Below are positions 46,808 through 54,823 of a stretch of DNA of 64,000 bases, one piece after another. Positions within the stretch are counted from its first letter, which is position 1, and every line of letters starts with the position of its first letter. The translations under genes and the position numbers were made by a program. The stretch is from Gillisia sp. UBA3175 (GTDB lineage: Bacteria > Bacteroidota > Bacteroidia > Flavobacteriales > Flavobacteriaceae): positions 62,001 through 126,000 of the forward strand of contig DEXV01000002.1 of assembly GCA_002364325.1 (NCBI GenBank). Direction: 5' to 3'. The notes beneath the pieces are model-generated. The model was given only the letters and a program-made list of their open reading frames with translations, searched no databases and was not told the origin of the DNA.

Positions 46808-47418
46808 TAGTTAATTCCATTAAAAGGTTCAGTGGTCGCCATATTTTCTGAATTTATTCCTTCTGAAACAATTACCTTTTGAATTGTTTTCAGTATAATC
46901 TTAAAATCCAGCAGGAATGATATATGTGTTACATACCAAACATCTAACTCAAATTTATTGGTCCAACTAATTGCATTCCTTCCGTTAATTTGAGCCCAAC
47001 CTGTTATTCCCGGTTTTACCAGATGTCTTTTATATTGTTCTGTATTATAAATTGACAGATATTGCGGCAGCAAAGGTCTTGGTCCTACTATGCTCATTTC
47101 TCCCTTAAATACATTAATTAGCTGGGGGATTTCATCTAATGATGTTTTTCTTATCACTTTCCCTATCAAGGTTAATCGTTCGGAATCTGGAAGTAATTCT
47201 CCTGAAGAATCACGTCCATCTGTCATTGTCTTAAATTTAATGATATTAAAGATCTTTCCGCCTTTACCTGGCCTTGCTTGTACAAAGAAGGGATTGCCTC
47301 CATTTGCAACTGCTAAAAGAACTGAAACTAAAATTAATAACGGACTTAATATCACCAATGCTAAGAATGAAGTTATAAAATCTATAAATGGTTTAATGAT
47401 ATCTTTGTAAACGCTCAA
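46807..47418 (-). CDS. pglC: Phosphoglycosyl transferase (PglC-like)
   Basis: A 203-residue monotopic membrane enzyme with one re-entrant hydrophobic helix (about 10-40) and the bacterial sugar transferase domain. Signatures are FKTMTD, KTSLDEIPQLINVF with the catalytic Asp-Glu pair, and SIVGPRPLLPQY. It transfers a sugar phosphate to undecaprenyl phosphate, starting the lipid-linked glycan. With PglD/E/F beside it, the sugar is likely a diacetamido-trideoxyhexose. A promoter match lies 76 bases upstream, so pglC may head a unit running to wzc. Confidence 0.93.
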   Translation of the reverse strand: MSVYKDIIKPFIDFITSFLALVILSPLLILVSVLLAVANGGNPFFVQARPGKGGKIFNIIKFKTMTDGRDSSGELLPDSERLTLIGKVIRKTSLDEIPQLINVFKGEMSIVGPRPLLPQYLSIYNTEQYKRHLVKPGITGWAQINGRNAISWTNKFELDVWYVTHISFLLDFKIILKTIQKVIVSEGINSENMATTEPFNGIN

Positions 47419-47493
47419 TTAGCTTGTTTTAATTAACTTGAAAATTTTAAAAATCGCAATATTTACAACAAAGTTTTATGCTATAAATTTCTG

Positions 47494-47526
47494 CAAAAAT
47501 ACAAAAATGCGGATGAAAAATTACAA
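47494..47526 (-). promoter_or_regulatory. Bacteroidota-type promoter upstream of pglC
   Basis: On the minus strand TTG (47526-47524) and TATTTTTG (47501-47494) are 22 bases apart, fitting the flavobacterial consensus. It lies in the gap between the GT4 gene and pglC and would drive pglC-pglD-pglE-pglF-wza-wzc. Confidence 0.5.
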
Positions 47527-47543
47527 CTTCATTTTACACCATA

Positions 47544-48713
47544 TCAAACTTTTTCTAAAGACTGGTATTCTTGAAGAAGAAGTTTCCAAAATTCAGATCT
47601 TTCATAATTTGAAGTAATCTCCAATCTTGCATTCTTTCTTAGATCTTTTAAAAGTTCTTGATCTAAAATCAATTTTTCCATTGCATTAAATAAGGCTTTT
47701 TCATCCTTAACTGGAATTATAAGTCCGTTTGAATTTTCTGTTATAATTTCATTACATCCATTAATATTGGTCACTATAGCTGGAACCTCCATTGCGCCCG
47801 CTTGCATTACAACATTTGGAAATCCTTCTCTATAACTCGGAAATGCTAGAACTTGCGAAATACTTAAATATTTACGAATATCGGCTTGATAGCCTTCATG
47901 AATTATTGCTTCATGCGTTTGTATGATCTTGTAGTTCTCTGGGCTAATAGGATCTAGATCTTCTTCAAAAGGACCTATCAACAATAACCTTATACTGGAA
48001 TATATTTTATGTAATTTCACAAAAGAACTCACCAGTTCATTAATACCTTTTTCAGAAACAATGCGACCAACGAAGATAAATACCATTTGATCTGGTTCAA
48101 TTTTTAATTCCCTTCTAAACTGATCTCTCAAGTCTTCTGAATATAATTCCGGATCAAAATAAGCAGTATCAATACCATTAGAGCTTCCCTTACCTAGAAC
48201 CTTCAATTTAGATGGTTTTGCGAAATTTTCCTTCAGAATTATTTCCTGAAGACCTTTAGAATTTGGATATACTTTTGTGGCCAAACTATAGGTAAATTTT
48301 TCAACCAGATTCAAAATTTTCCGCTTTAAACCAAGTGTTTCCATTAAAGGCATACCTGCTACTGTATGCAGCCTAATTGGAACTCCCGCCAGTTTAGCGG
48401 CAAGCATCCCAACTATACCAGCTTTTGGAGTGTGGGTATGCACAATTAATGGTTTTTCTGATTTGAAATAGCGATATAATTTAATAACTGATTTTAAATC
48501 TAGTATCGGAGTTATTTTCCGAGTCATCTCCACCCAAAAGGTTCTCACCTTATTATCTGAGCCATATTTTTGTAACCGCTCCTCTTCTGCCGCTATAGCA
48601 ATAACATCATAGTGACCATTCATAAAAGTTAATTGTCCCTCCAATAATTTTTCTAGGGAAAGTGGGATAGTGGTTATGCGAATAAGTTTGTGCAAATCTA
48701 TTTTTTTATCCAA
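47544..48713 (-). CDS. Family 4 glycosyltransferase (PglA-like)
   Basis: A 389-residue GT-B glycosyltransferase. The N-terminal KLIRITTIPLSLEKLLEGQ is typical of enzymes adding the second sugar in lipid-linked glycans (PglA and relatives). The C-terminal half has FVGRIVSEKGINEL, FPSYREGFPNVVMQAGAMEVP and the Glu motif. No ATG precedes the conserved N-terminus: the frame starts with TTG at 48713, or another TTG at 48695, so the start is uncertain. It lies 125 bases before pglC. Confidence 0.88.
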   Translation of the reverse strand: MDKKIDLHKLIRITTIPLSLEKLLEGQLTFMNGHYDVIAIAAEEERLQKYGSDNKVRTFWVEMTRKITPILDLKSVIKLYRYFKSEKPLIVHTHTPKAGIVGMLAAKLAGVPIRLHTVAGMPLMETLGLKRKILNLVEKFTYSLATKVYPNSKGLQEIILKENFAKPSKLKVLGKGSSNGIDTAYFDPELYSEDLRDQFRRELKIEPDQMVFIFVGRIVSEKGINELVSSFVKLHKIYSSIRLLLIGPFEEDLDPISPENYKIIQTHEAIIHEGYQADIRKYLSISQVLAFPSYREGFPNVVMQAGAMEVPAIVTNINGCNEIITENSNGLIIPVKDEKALFNAMEKLILDQELLKDLRKNARLEITSNYERSEFWKLLLQEYQSLEKV

Positions 48714-48804
48714 AAATAAGAATAATAGCGATAAGAAGAATTAAAGTTATTTTTAAATGAATTCCAATGAATTTAGTTAGTTTTAATAATCCATTACTAA
48801 TAAG

Positions 48805-49812
48805 ATGATAAAAAAATTAAAAAGAGCTTACAGGCATCATATTTTAAAAAGAAAATTATCTACCGGCTGGCAGGAATTTAGAAGAACCGGAAAAACATCC
48901 CCTGATACCTATCGGGCATTACGTCAAATGTTCGTATTAACTAGAGGAGGATATAACGATAAAGTTGCGCAGGAAATAATAACATCAATAGGAAAGGAAA
49001 GGAATGAGAATGTTGAGGGAATACTTGGATACCTAGAAGAGAAAGAACTAAAAGAAATGGCCAATCATATGAAAAAAGATGGCTATTATATTTTTGATTC
49101 AGGTCTGTCTCCTGAAAAAATAAGTTCTATAGTTAATTTTGCTTTGGAAGAGCCTGTACATTACTTAAACCCGGAAACAGGAAAGCAATCTGTTGAAAAA
49201 ATAAAATATGATCCAAAAACTCCAATAAGTCCCCGGTACGATTTTTCACGGGAATCTATATTAAAATCGGAAGATTTACAGGATTTAATCTTTGATGATT
49301 CCCTACTAGCATTTGCACAAGAGTATTTGGGTTGCAAACCTATTCTTGATCATCTAGCATTTTGGTGGAGTCAGCCATTCAACGGAAAGGCGAAATCGGA
49401 AGCGGCACAGTTATATCATTTTGATATGGACCGAATTAAATTTATGAAATTCTTTTTCTATTTAACCGATGTAGATACTTATAATGGCCCCCATTGTTAT
49501 GTAAAAAATTCTCACACTAAACTACCGCCTGAAATAAGTAGGGATGGAAGATTTACAGACGTTGATATCCTTAAAATCTACGGTGCACAAAATATGCTGG
49601 AAATAGTTGGCAAAAAAGGTGCTATAATGGCAGTTGATACCAGAGGTATGCACAAGGGTAAAGACCTTATTAAAGGGGAGCGGTTATTATTTCAGATTGA
49701 ATTTGCCATTAGTATGTTTGGACAAAATTATTCTGCATTACCAAAATCTCTTATAAAAGTTCCATATAGAGAAAAAGCTAATCAATATGCTTATAAGCAT
49801 ATATTTGAATAA
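48805..49812 (+). CDS. Phytanoyl-CoA dioxygenase (PhyH)-like iron/2-oxoglutarate oxygenase
   Basis: A 335-residue cytoplasmic protein. The C-terminal two-thirds form a double-stranded beta-helix. Candidate iron ligands are His205 and Asp207 (YHFDMD) and His283 (RGMHKGKD), with Arg293 (GERLLF) to bind 2-oxoglutarate. The segment NGPHCYVKNSHTK is the typical PhyH middle. Such enzymes hydroxylate small molecules. It is transcribed opposite to the surrounding polysaccharide genes, and its substrate could be a sugar of this glycan or a lipid. The first 100 residues are basic and helical. Confidence 0.82.
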   Translation: MIKKLKRAYRHHILKRKLSTGWQEFRRTGKTSPDTYRALRQMFVLTRGGYNDKVAQEIITSIGKERNENVEGILGYLEEKELKEMANHMKKDGYYIFDSGLSPEKISSIVNFALEEPVHYLNPETGKQSVEKIKYDPKTPISPRYDFSRESILKSEDLQDLIFDDSLLAFAQEYLGCKPILDHLAFWWSQPFNGKAKSEAAQLYHFDMDRIKFMKFFFYLTDVDTYNGPHCYVKNSHTKLPPEISRDGRFTDVDILKIYGAQNMLEIVGKKGAIMAVDTRGMHKGKDLIKGERLLFQIEFAISMFGQNYSALPKSLIKVPYREKANQYAYKHIFE

Positions 49813-49930
49813 TTTTTAAATTCCGTATTTATAAATGACAATTCGCAATCTAGCTTCTTTCAAGAATATCTTCTAATTAATAATCGAGTACAACCTTTTT
49901 ACATTTACTGGTATTTAAACCCTTTTTTAA

Positions 49931-50032
49931 AAATTCAAATTTATCTATGGATTATATGAAGATAAAATAGTAAATGCTTATCTAGACGGAGAACTTGTTC
50001 AAATTACACCTCAATTAATTCAGCAAAAGATT
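49931..50032 (+). pseudogene. Possible short gene remnant
   Basis: After a stop at 49928-49930 a frame runs for 33 codons to TGA at 50030-50032 without an early start codon. It encodes the protein-like stretch YGLYEDKIVNAYLDGELVQI. The rest of the 253-base gap between the PhyH and GT4 genes is AT-rich and featureless. It may be the end of a lost gene or chance. Confidence 0.2.
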
Positions 50033-50065
50033 TGATTTATTTTTATAAGGTCAACTTTAATGAAT

Positions 50066-51223
50066 TTATAATCTCTTCGAAATATTTTTAATAATTCTAT
50101 CTGTATATTTTTTCCAAGTGTAATTACCTTCGATCTCGTGAATTAAATGCTGATTGTTACTTAACTTCATTCTTAGGTCCTTATCGGATAGAATTTCATT
50201 TAAAGCGCTTTTTAACTCCTCATGAGATGACCCTGTGATTAGCAAATCTTCACGGTCACGGAAAATAGCTTTTACTGACGGAATATTTGGTGCAATAACC
50301 GGCAATCCTGCAGATAAATATTCAAATATTTTAAGAGGATTCATATACGTATTGGCGTAATGATGCACTGCCAAATTAAAACAATTCAAATTCTCATTTA
50401 TATCCTCGTGGGGTAGCCAACCTCGTAATTCCACATTTTGCGTCAAGTCTAAACTGTTAACTTTTTCGGTTAATTTAACTAATGCCGGACCATCACCAAT
50501 AATGATCAAATATAGATTTGGATTATCTTTCAGGAGTTCATAAAAAACATCAATTAAAACTCCTAATTGTTTGTGAAAATCAAGTGTACCAATATATCCT
50601 ATTATAAATTTATCTGCCGGATAATTCCATTTTACTCTTAAACGGTCTGAATCTAATATTGGGAAGAATTTCTCAGGATCTGTTCCATTATGTATTACTA
50701 TGTCTCGATCATTATTCATTTGATCTCCCATTATTCGTTCTCTAGAGAAATCTGATATAAAAATATTTAGATCTGAATTTATATATGCCTGCAACTGCAT
50801 ATTTAAAAAATTATTCTTGAAAGCTATATTCTTAAAGGGCTCGTCAAATGGAGAACCATTAATCTGGCTACAAATAATTAAATCGGGAAACCGCTTTCTT
50901 AACTGTTTAATCTGAAGAAAATTAGAGTCAATTTGAATTAAAATTACATCGGGTTTAAATTCTTTTATTTTCTTAACAAGCTTTTTAAAATGGAATGAAT
51001 TCCTTCTAAAAAAAAATAAAACTTGTAATAAGGGTATTTTTCTCAAATATGTTCTTAAAGAAAACTTATACTCATTACTTAATTCTCCGTTTCGCTTGTT
51101 TATTGGAAAAATAGCCTTTTCCGTAATATCCTCATGACTACCTAACTGCTTAAAAAATTCTATAGACTGGATACTTCCTCCGTGATTGGCATAGTAAGAA
51201 GTTGAGTAATATAAGAATTTCAT
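50066..51223 (-). CDS. Family 4 glycosyltransferase
   Basis: A 385-residue GT-B enzyme. The N-terminus YYSTSYYANHGGSIQ is the acceptor-binding loop, and the C-terminal half has IGYIGTLDFHKQLG, the ADP-type loop LIIIGDGPAL and FEYLSAGLPVIAPN with the conserved Glu. It has no signal peptide; it probably acts at the inner face of the membrane on the lipid-linked glycan. It is the last gene of the eight-gene operon, and its ATG overlaps the preceding stop (ATGA). Confidence 0.88.
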   Translation of the reverse strand: MKFLYYSTSYYANHGGSIQSIEFFKQLGSHEDITEKAIFPINKRNGELSNEYKFSLRTYLRKIPLLQVLFFFRRNSFHFKKLVKKIKEFKPDVILIQIDSNFLQIKQLRKRFPDLIICSQINGSPFDEPFKNIAFKNNFLNMQLQAYINSDLNIFISDFSRERIMGDQMNNDRDIVIHNGTDPEKFFPILDSDRLRVKWNYPADKFIIGYIGTLDFHKQLGVLIDVFYELLKDNPNLYLIIIGDGPALVKLTEKVNSLDLTQNVELRGWLPHEDINENLNCFNLAVHHYANTYMNPLKIFEYLSAGLPVIAPNIPSVKAIFRDREDLLITGSSHEELKSALNEILSDKDLRMKLSNNQHLIHEIEGNYTWKKYTDRIIKNISKRL

Positions 51224-51957
51224 AAATTAGAACTAGAACCGATTATTTTATTGAGTTCGGCGTCAAAGATAATATTTTTTGGTCTGGGATTATAAAGTGC
51301 TTTTTTGAAAAGTTTAAACTCTAATTTAGGATTATGTATTCCCTGTTTATTAATATGATCTTTATTAGCTTTCATATTTGAGAGCTCATCACGGTATCCT
51401 TCAGCATATGGTGTTCTAAAAAATGTAAACCCCGTAATATATAATTCTTTACAATCTGAATTTAGAAGTAACATTAAAGCAGAAAAACCGATGGTAGGTA
51501 TATAACCTTCTAACCCGTTTGTTATTACTTTATAATTTTTTCTTGAAATGATATAGGTTACTTTATTCTTAAGATGTCTCTTGTAAAAATTTAAATGCGT
51601 TACTAAACCCTTAAATGACCTATTAGGATTAATAAGCTTTTCTATACCTAATCTATTATAGAGTTCCCAATCTATTGAGCCTCCTCCACTAAAGTTATTC
51701 TCGTAAAAACTATGAAAAAGATAATTAGTCTTAGATCCGATAAAAGGGATCTTTTCTTCATCAAAGTTGTAAGGTGCTTTATTCACTCTTATTACAATAT
51801 CGAAACTATCAATATAACCTCCATTTCTTTCCTTAAAAGCAGAATCTGCTGCACCTACAATTGCAATACGTTTATTTTTAAATGATTCGTTAACCTTAAA
51901 GATCTTTAAGGAATGAATCATGAAATAAAGTCCCTTTAGCGTTCTAATCAATTTCAT
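51220..51957 (-). CDS. GT29-like (sialyltransferase-type) glycosyltransferase
   Basis: A 245-residue protein matching the sialyl-motif pattern of family GT29. Residues 31-63 (IAIVGAADSAF, then IDSFDIVIRVNKAPY) match sialyl-motif L. Residues about 161-178 (GYIPTIGFSAL, then ELYITGF) match motif S. A His-x4-Glu pair (His208-Glu213) matches motif VS. GT29 enzymes use CMP-sialic acid or related donors, and a CMP-transferase gene lies two genes upstream. Bacterial members are much less studied than animal ones. The acceptor is unknown. It overlaps both neighbours by a few bases. Confidence 0.75.
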   Translation of the reverse strand: MKLIRTLKGLYFMIHSLKIFKVNESFKNKRIAIVGAADSAFKERNGGYIDSFDIVIRVNKAPYNFDEEKIPFIGSKTNYLFHSFYENNFSGGGSIDWELYNRLGIEKLINPNRSFKGLVTHLNFYKRHLKNKVTYIISRKNYKVITNGLEGYIPTIGFSALMLLLNSDCKELYITGFTFFRTPYAEGYRDELSNMKANKDHINKQGIHNPKLEFKLFKKALYNPRPKNIIFDAELNKIIGSSSNL

Positions 51958-52588
51958 TAAAACTCACTATATAATTTTCATTCAACATTCTTAATTCTTT
52001 ATTATTATATCCAATAAAGTCTATATCACTTTCAAATGCAGCTTCATAATCATTTATGGAATCACCTATCAAACAAACATCATTATTATTATAATCAAAA
52101 TTATTCATCAAGCTTTTAACCAGATCTACTTTAGGTGTAGGTGAGCCTTCAATAGATTTGAATAAATTTTGAATATCCAATTTTTCGCATAGATAGTTTA
52201 ATTCTACCTCATCAGATCCGGAAACAATATGCATCTTTATTTGTGGATTATTCTTGATGAAATTCATGACTTCAATAATCAAAAGATCCTCATTTACAAG
52301 TAATTCCTTCATAATATCAGAAAATTGTTTTGCAAATTCAGCTTGCTTTATTTCTGTATTGGATTCGGATCTAATATTCTTGAAAAAATACTCAAATTTG
52401 ACATACCTAGAAAGACCAGCATTTTTAGTATGAAAATCAATTAATTTATCCACTTCAGCTTTGGGATAACTAGAGAGTACTTCTCTAAAACCTCTCTCTC
52501 TTATTGGCATAGAATCAATAATTACTCCATCAAAATCCCAGAAAATGGCCTTTCTATTTTTCAAGTTTTTCATATACTGCTTCTGCAA
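51944..52588 (-). CDS. HAD-family phosphatase
   Basis: A 214-residue cytoplasmic hydrolase. The catalytic nucleophile motif is Asp18-Phe-Asp20 (FWDFDGVIIDS). A helical cap covers about 35-110, the Ser motif lies in HIVSGSDEVE, and LIGDSINDYEAA carries the acidic motif IV. It resembles phosphoglycolate phosphatase. Between the CMP-transferase and the GT29-like gene it could dephosphorylate an ulosonic acid phosphate before CMP activation. Its start overlaps the upstream gene by 35 bases; an ATG at 52573 is an alternative. Confidence 0.85.
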   Translation of the reverse strand: MQKQYMKNLKNRKAIFWDFDGVIIDSMPIRERGFREVLSSYPKAEVDKLIDFHTKNAGLSRYVKFEYFFKNIRSESNTEIKQAEFAKQFSDIMKELLVNEDLLIIEVMNFIKNNPQIKMHIVSGSDEVELNYLCEKLDIQNLFKSIEGSPTPKVDLVKSLMNNFDYNNNDVCLIGDSINDYEAAFESDIDFIGYNNKELRMLNENYIVSFNEID

Positions 52589-53240
52589 TTAAAAAATCAT
52601 CTTCATAATCTATATCTAGAGACGATATTTTATCGTTTTCTAGATAAAAAGGTTTGACACCCAATCGCTCTCCCAGCAAATATCTTTCTCTCTTTGCTAT
52701 GAATACTCCATTATTAATAGCGAACAGATCCGTCAAATCTTGCGTACGTGGCCATTTAAGATTGGTTGTGTTATTTATAATTTTATTAGTCTCTTTATCT
52801 AGCAAGAATTCTTTAATTATATAACCAGAGACCAATGAATCAAAACCGTTTTTCTTCTGATGGAGATATACATCTATCGCATTCTTATAATTTTGTTCAG
52901 TGAATAACGGATTTGTTACATGTGTCCATAATATATTCTCACATGAACTAAGGTGACCAACATGCAAAATCAAATCCTTCAATTTAGTCGTAGAAGATCC
53001 TAAATGATCCGGTCGCTCATCAATAACCAAATTTTTAATTCTATTCTTGTAAGTTTCTGCAATTTCCATACATCTAGAATCATTACTTGAAATAATAACC
53101 TCATCTACAGAATCTAAATTTTCTAATTGGCTTAATTTCAATTCAAAAATTCCATTCTCGAAATTCGCAAAAGAACGGGTATTTTTATTCTTTACACGTT
53201 CACTTCCTCTCCTAACTGGTAAAAATAGAGATATAGACAT
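52554..53240 (-). CDS. CMP-ulosonic acid synthetase (acylneuraminate cytidylyltransferase family)
   Basis: A 228-residue nucleotidyltransferase. The N-terminus LPVRRGSERVKNKNTRSF is the CTP-binding loop of the NeuA/KdsB family. LWTHVTNPLF contains the conserved segment near the active site, and SLDIDYEDDFLIAE at the C-terminus is the metal-binding Asp pair. It should activate a 2-keto-3-deoxy acid sugar with CTP. Its neighbours are an aldolase fusion one base upstream, a HAD phosphatase and a GT29-like enzyme, together a self-contained acid-sugar pathway. Confidence 0.87.
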   Translation of the reverse strand: MSISLFLPVRRGSERVKNKNTRSFANFENGIFELKLSQLENLDSVDEVIISSNDSRCMEIAETYKNRIKNLVIDERPDHLGSSTTKLKDLILHVGHLSSCENILWTHVTNPLFTEQNYKNAIDVYLHQKKNGFDSLVSGYIIKEFLLDKETNKIINNTTNLKWPRTQDLTDLFAINNGVFIAKRERYLLGERLGVKPFYLENDKISSLDIDYEDDFLIAEAVYEKLEK

Positions 53241-53241
53241 A

Positions 53242-54795
53242 TTATATTAATGAATGAATAGCTTTAGAAGCTATTTTATATTGTGTTGGAGTAAGCGAAT
53301 ATAGGCTAACTCCTCTATTTATTGTGTAGTCAAAAATTATCTGGTTCTCCTCAAATAATTCCAGCTCTTCTTTTTGTATATTCTCAGAGTAACCATCATA
53401 CCCAGTTAAAAAAACTTTTTCCACTTTCAAATCAAAAGCAATTTGAAAAGCAATTGCTGTAGCAGATTGAGCTAAGTTATTATCAAATTCTAATGATTCC
53501 AACACCTGAGTATAACCTTTAATCTCCATAGGTACATAACTTTCTAAAGAAGTACTAATTGGAGGAATAATAAAGGTTTTATTTGAGAACTCTTCCAAAC
53601 TAGTCATTTTCTCTAGCCTTTGCCCTTCTTTCCCAATTAAACAGTGAAATTGATAATTGGCTATATTTGAAAACACATGGATATTCTTTGAACTCACAAA
53701 AACTATTGCAATATCTGGATTTTGCTTCAAGAATTCCTGATGAGCTTTTTTATGCTTTAATGGAGATCCCCCACCACCAACAATTATAACAGATTTAAAA
53801 TTTTTACTTGGCTTGAAAATAGGAAAATCTTGTAGGTAAGAAATAGTATTTTGCTCCGTATTTACATTCTCGTTAATAATTGAATTGAGTGAATAATATC
53901 TTTTCTTAATTTTAGAAATCACAGTATCTTGTGGCATTGAGAAAGCACCAGAAATCATATAAGGCAAATTTGTTCCCCAATTATATTTTTCTTTCAAATG
54001 CTGGAATGATTTACTTAAATTGAAAAGTGCATCAAAATTAACTGGTAAATTATTTTGTTTATTTAAGAGGGTTAAAATTAATTCTGTTTTTAAATTTCCT
54101 GCTCCTCTCCCCATACCTAAAATAGTACTATCAACAATTTGAGCTCCGTTTTTAATTGCAGTTAAACTATTAATAAGAGCTAATTCCAAATTATTATGTC
54201 CATGAAATCCTATTGGTATAGTAATAAACTTCTTTATTTCTGTGAAAATATTCTCAACATCTAGGGGATATAAGCCTCCAAAACTATCTACAACGTAGAA
54301 ATAATCGGCAACATCATTAATACGACTAAGATCATGGTTATATAAGGAGTAACTTTCCCATTTTGAAGCATACATCAAATTAAATCCTATTTTAAAACCT
54401 AGCTTTTTAATTTCTTCAGAAAGTTTAAAAGCTCTTTCTAAATTAACTGGGTCTACCGCGATTCTTACCAGAGAAATTATTCCCTTACATGGTTTAAGAA
54501 ACGATTTTAGATCCTCAATTTGAACTTCCTTCTCGTTCAGAATTATTGCTAATTTCTTATTGCATTTTTCATGACATTCTTTTAAAATAAAATCTGGTAA
54601 ATAATAATAAGCACCTTCGTACGAACTACTCCTCTTAGATCTATATCCAATCTCTACATAATCTATAGGAAGCTGATTTATTTCCTTAAAATATTCATCG
54701 ACTAAATTGGCCTCAAAGTCCCAATTAGTATAATATCCACCATCTCGTAGTGTACAATCTAATAATTTTAAATCTGTCGCGTTTTCGTTCAGCAT
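53242..54795 (-). CDS. DRE-TIM metallo-aldolase fused to a C-terminal domain
   Basis: A 517-residue two-domain protein. Residues 8-290 form an HMG-CoA lyase-like TIM barrel with the signature LLDCTLRDGG (11-20, metal ligand Asp13) and metal-binding His198 and His200 in GFHGHNN. This is the class of pyruvate aldolases and related lyases. Residues about 340-517 form a second domain starting VIIVGGGGSPLKHKK and containing KVFLTGYDGYS, a pattern resembling MptE/DUF115 or GT29-type folds. The fusion is encoded one base before the CMP-transferase, so it may form the carbon skeleton of the sugar that this enzyme activates. Function is inferred. Confidence 0.8.
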   Translation of the reverse strand: MLNENATDLKLLDCTLRDGGYYTNWDFEANLVDEYFKEINQLPIDYVEIGYRSKRSSSYEGAYYYLPDFILKECHEKCNKKLAIILNEKEVQIEDLKSFLKPCKGIISLVRIAVDPVNLERAFKLSEEIKKLGFKIGFNLMYASKWESYSLYNHDLSRINDVADYFYVVDSFGGLYPLDVENIFTEIKKFITIPIGFHGHNNLELALINSLTAIKNGAQIVDSTILGMGRGAGNLKTELILTLLNKQNNLPVNFDALFNLSKSFQHLKEKYNWGTNLPYMISGAFSMPQDTVISKIKKRYYSLNSIINENVNTEQNTISYLQDFPIFKPSKNFKSVIIVGGGGSPLKHKKAHQEFLKQNPDIAIVFVSSKNIHVFSNIANYQFHCLIGKEGQRLEKMTSLEEFSNKTFIIPPISTSLESYVPMEIKGYTQVLESLEFDNNLAQSATAIAFQIAFDLKVEKVFLTGYDGYSENIQKEELELFEENQIIFDYTINRGVSLYSLTPTQYKIASKAIHSLI

Positions 54796-54823
54796 TTAGT
54801 ATTCATTTAAAAGGAATCTACAA

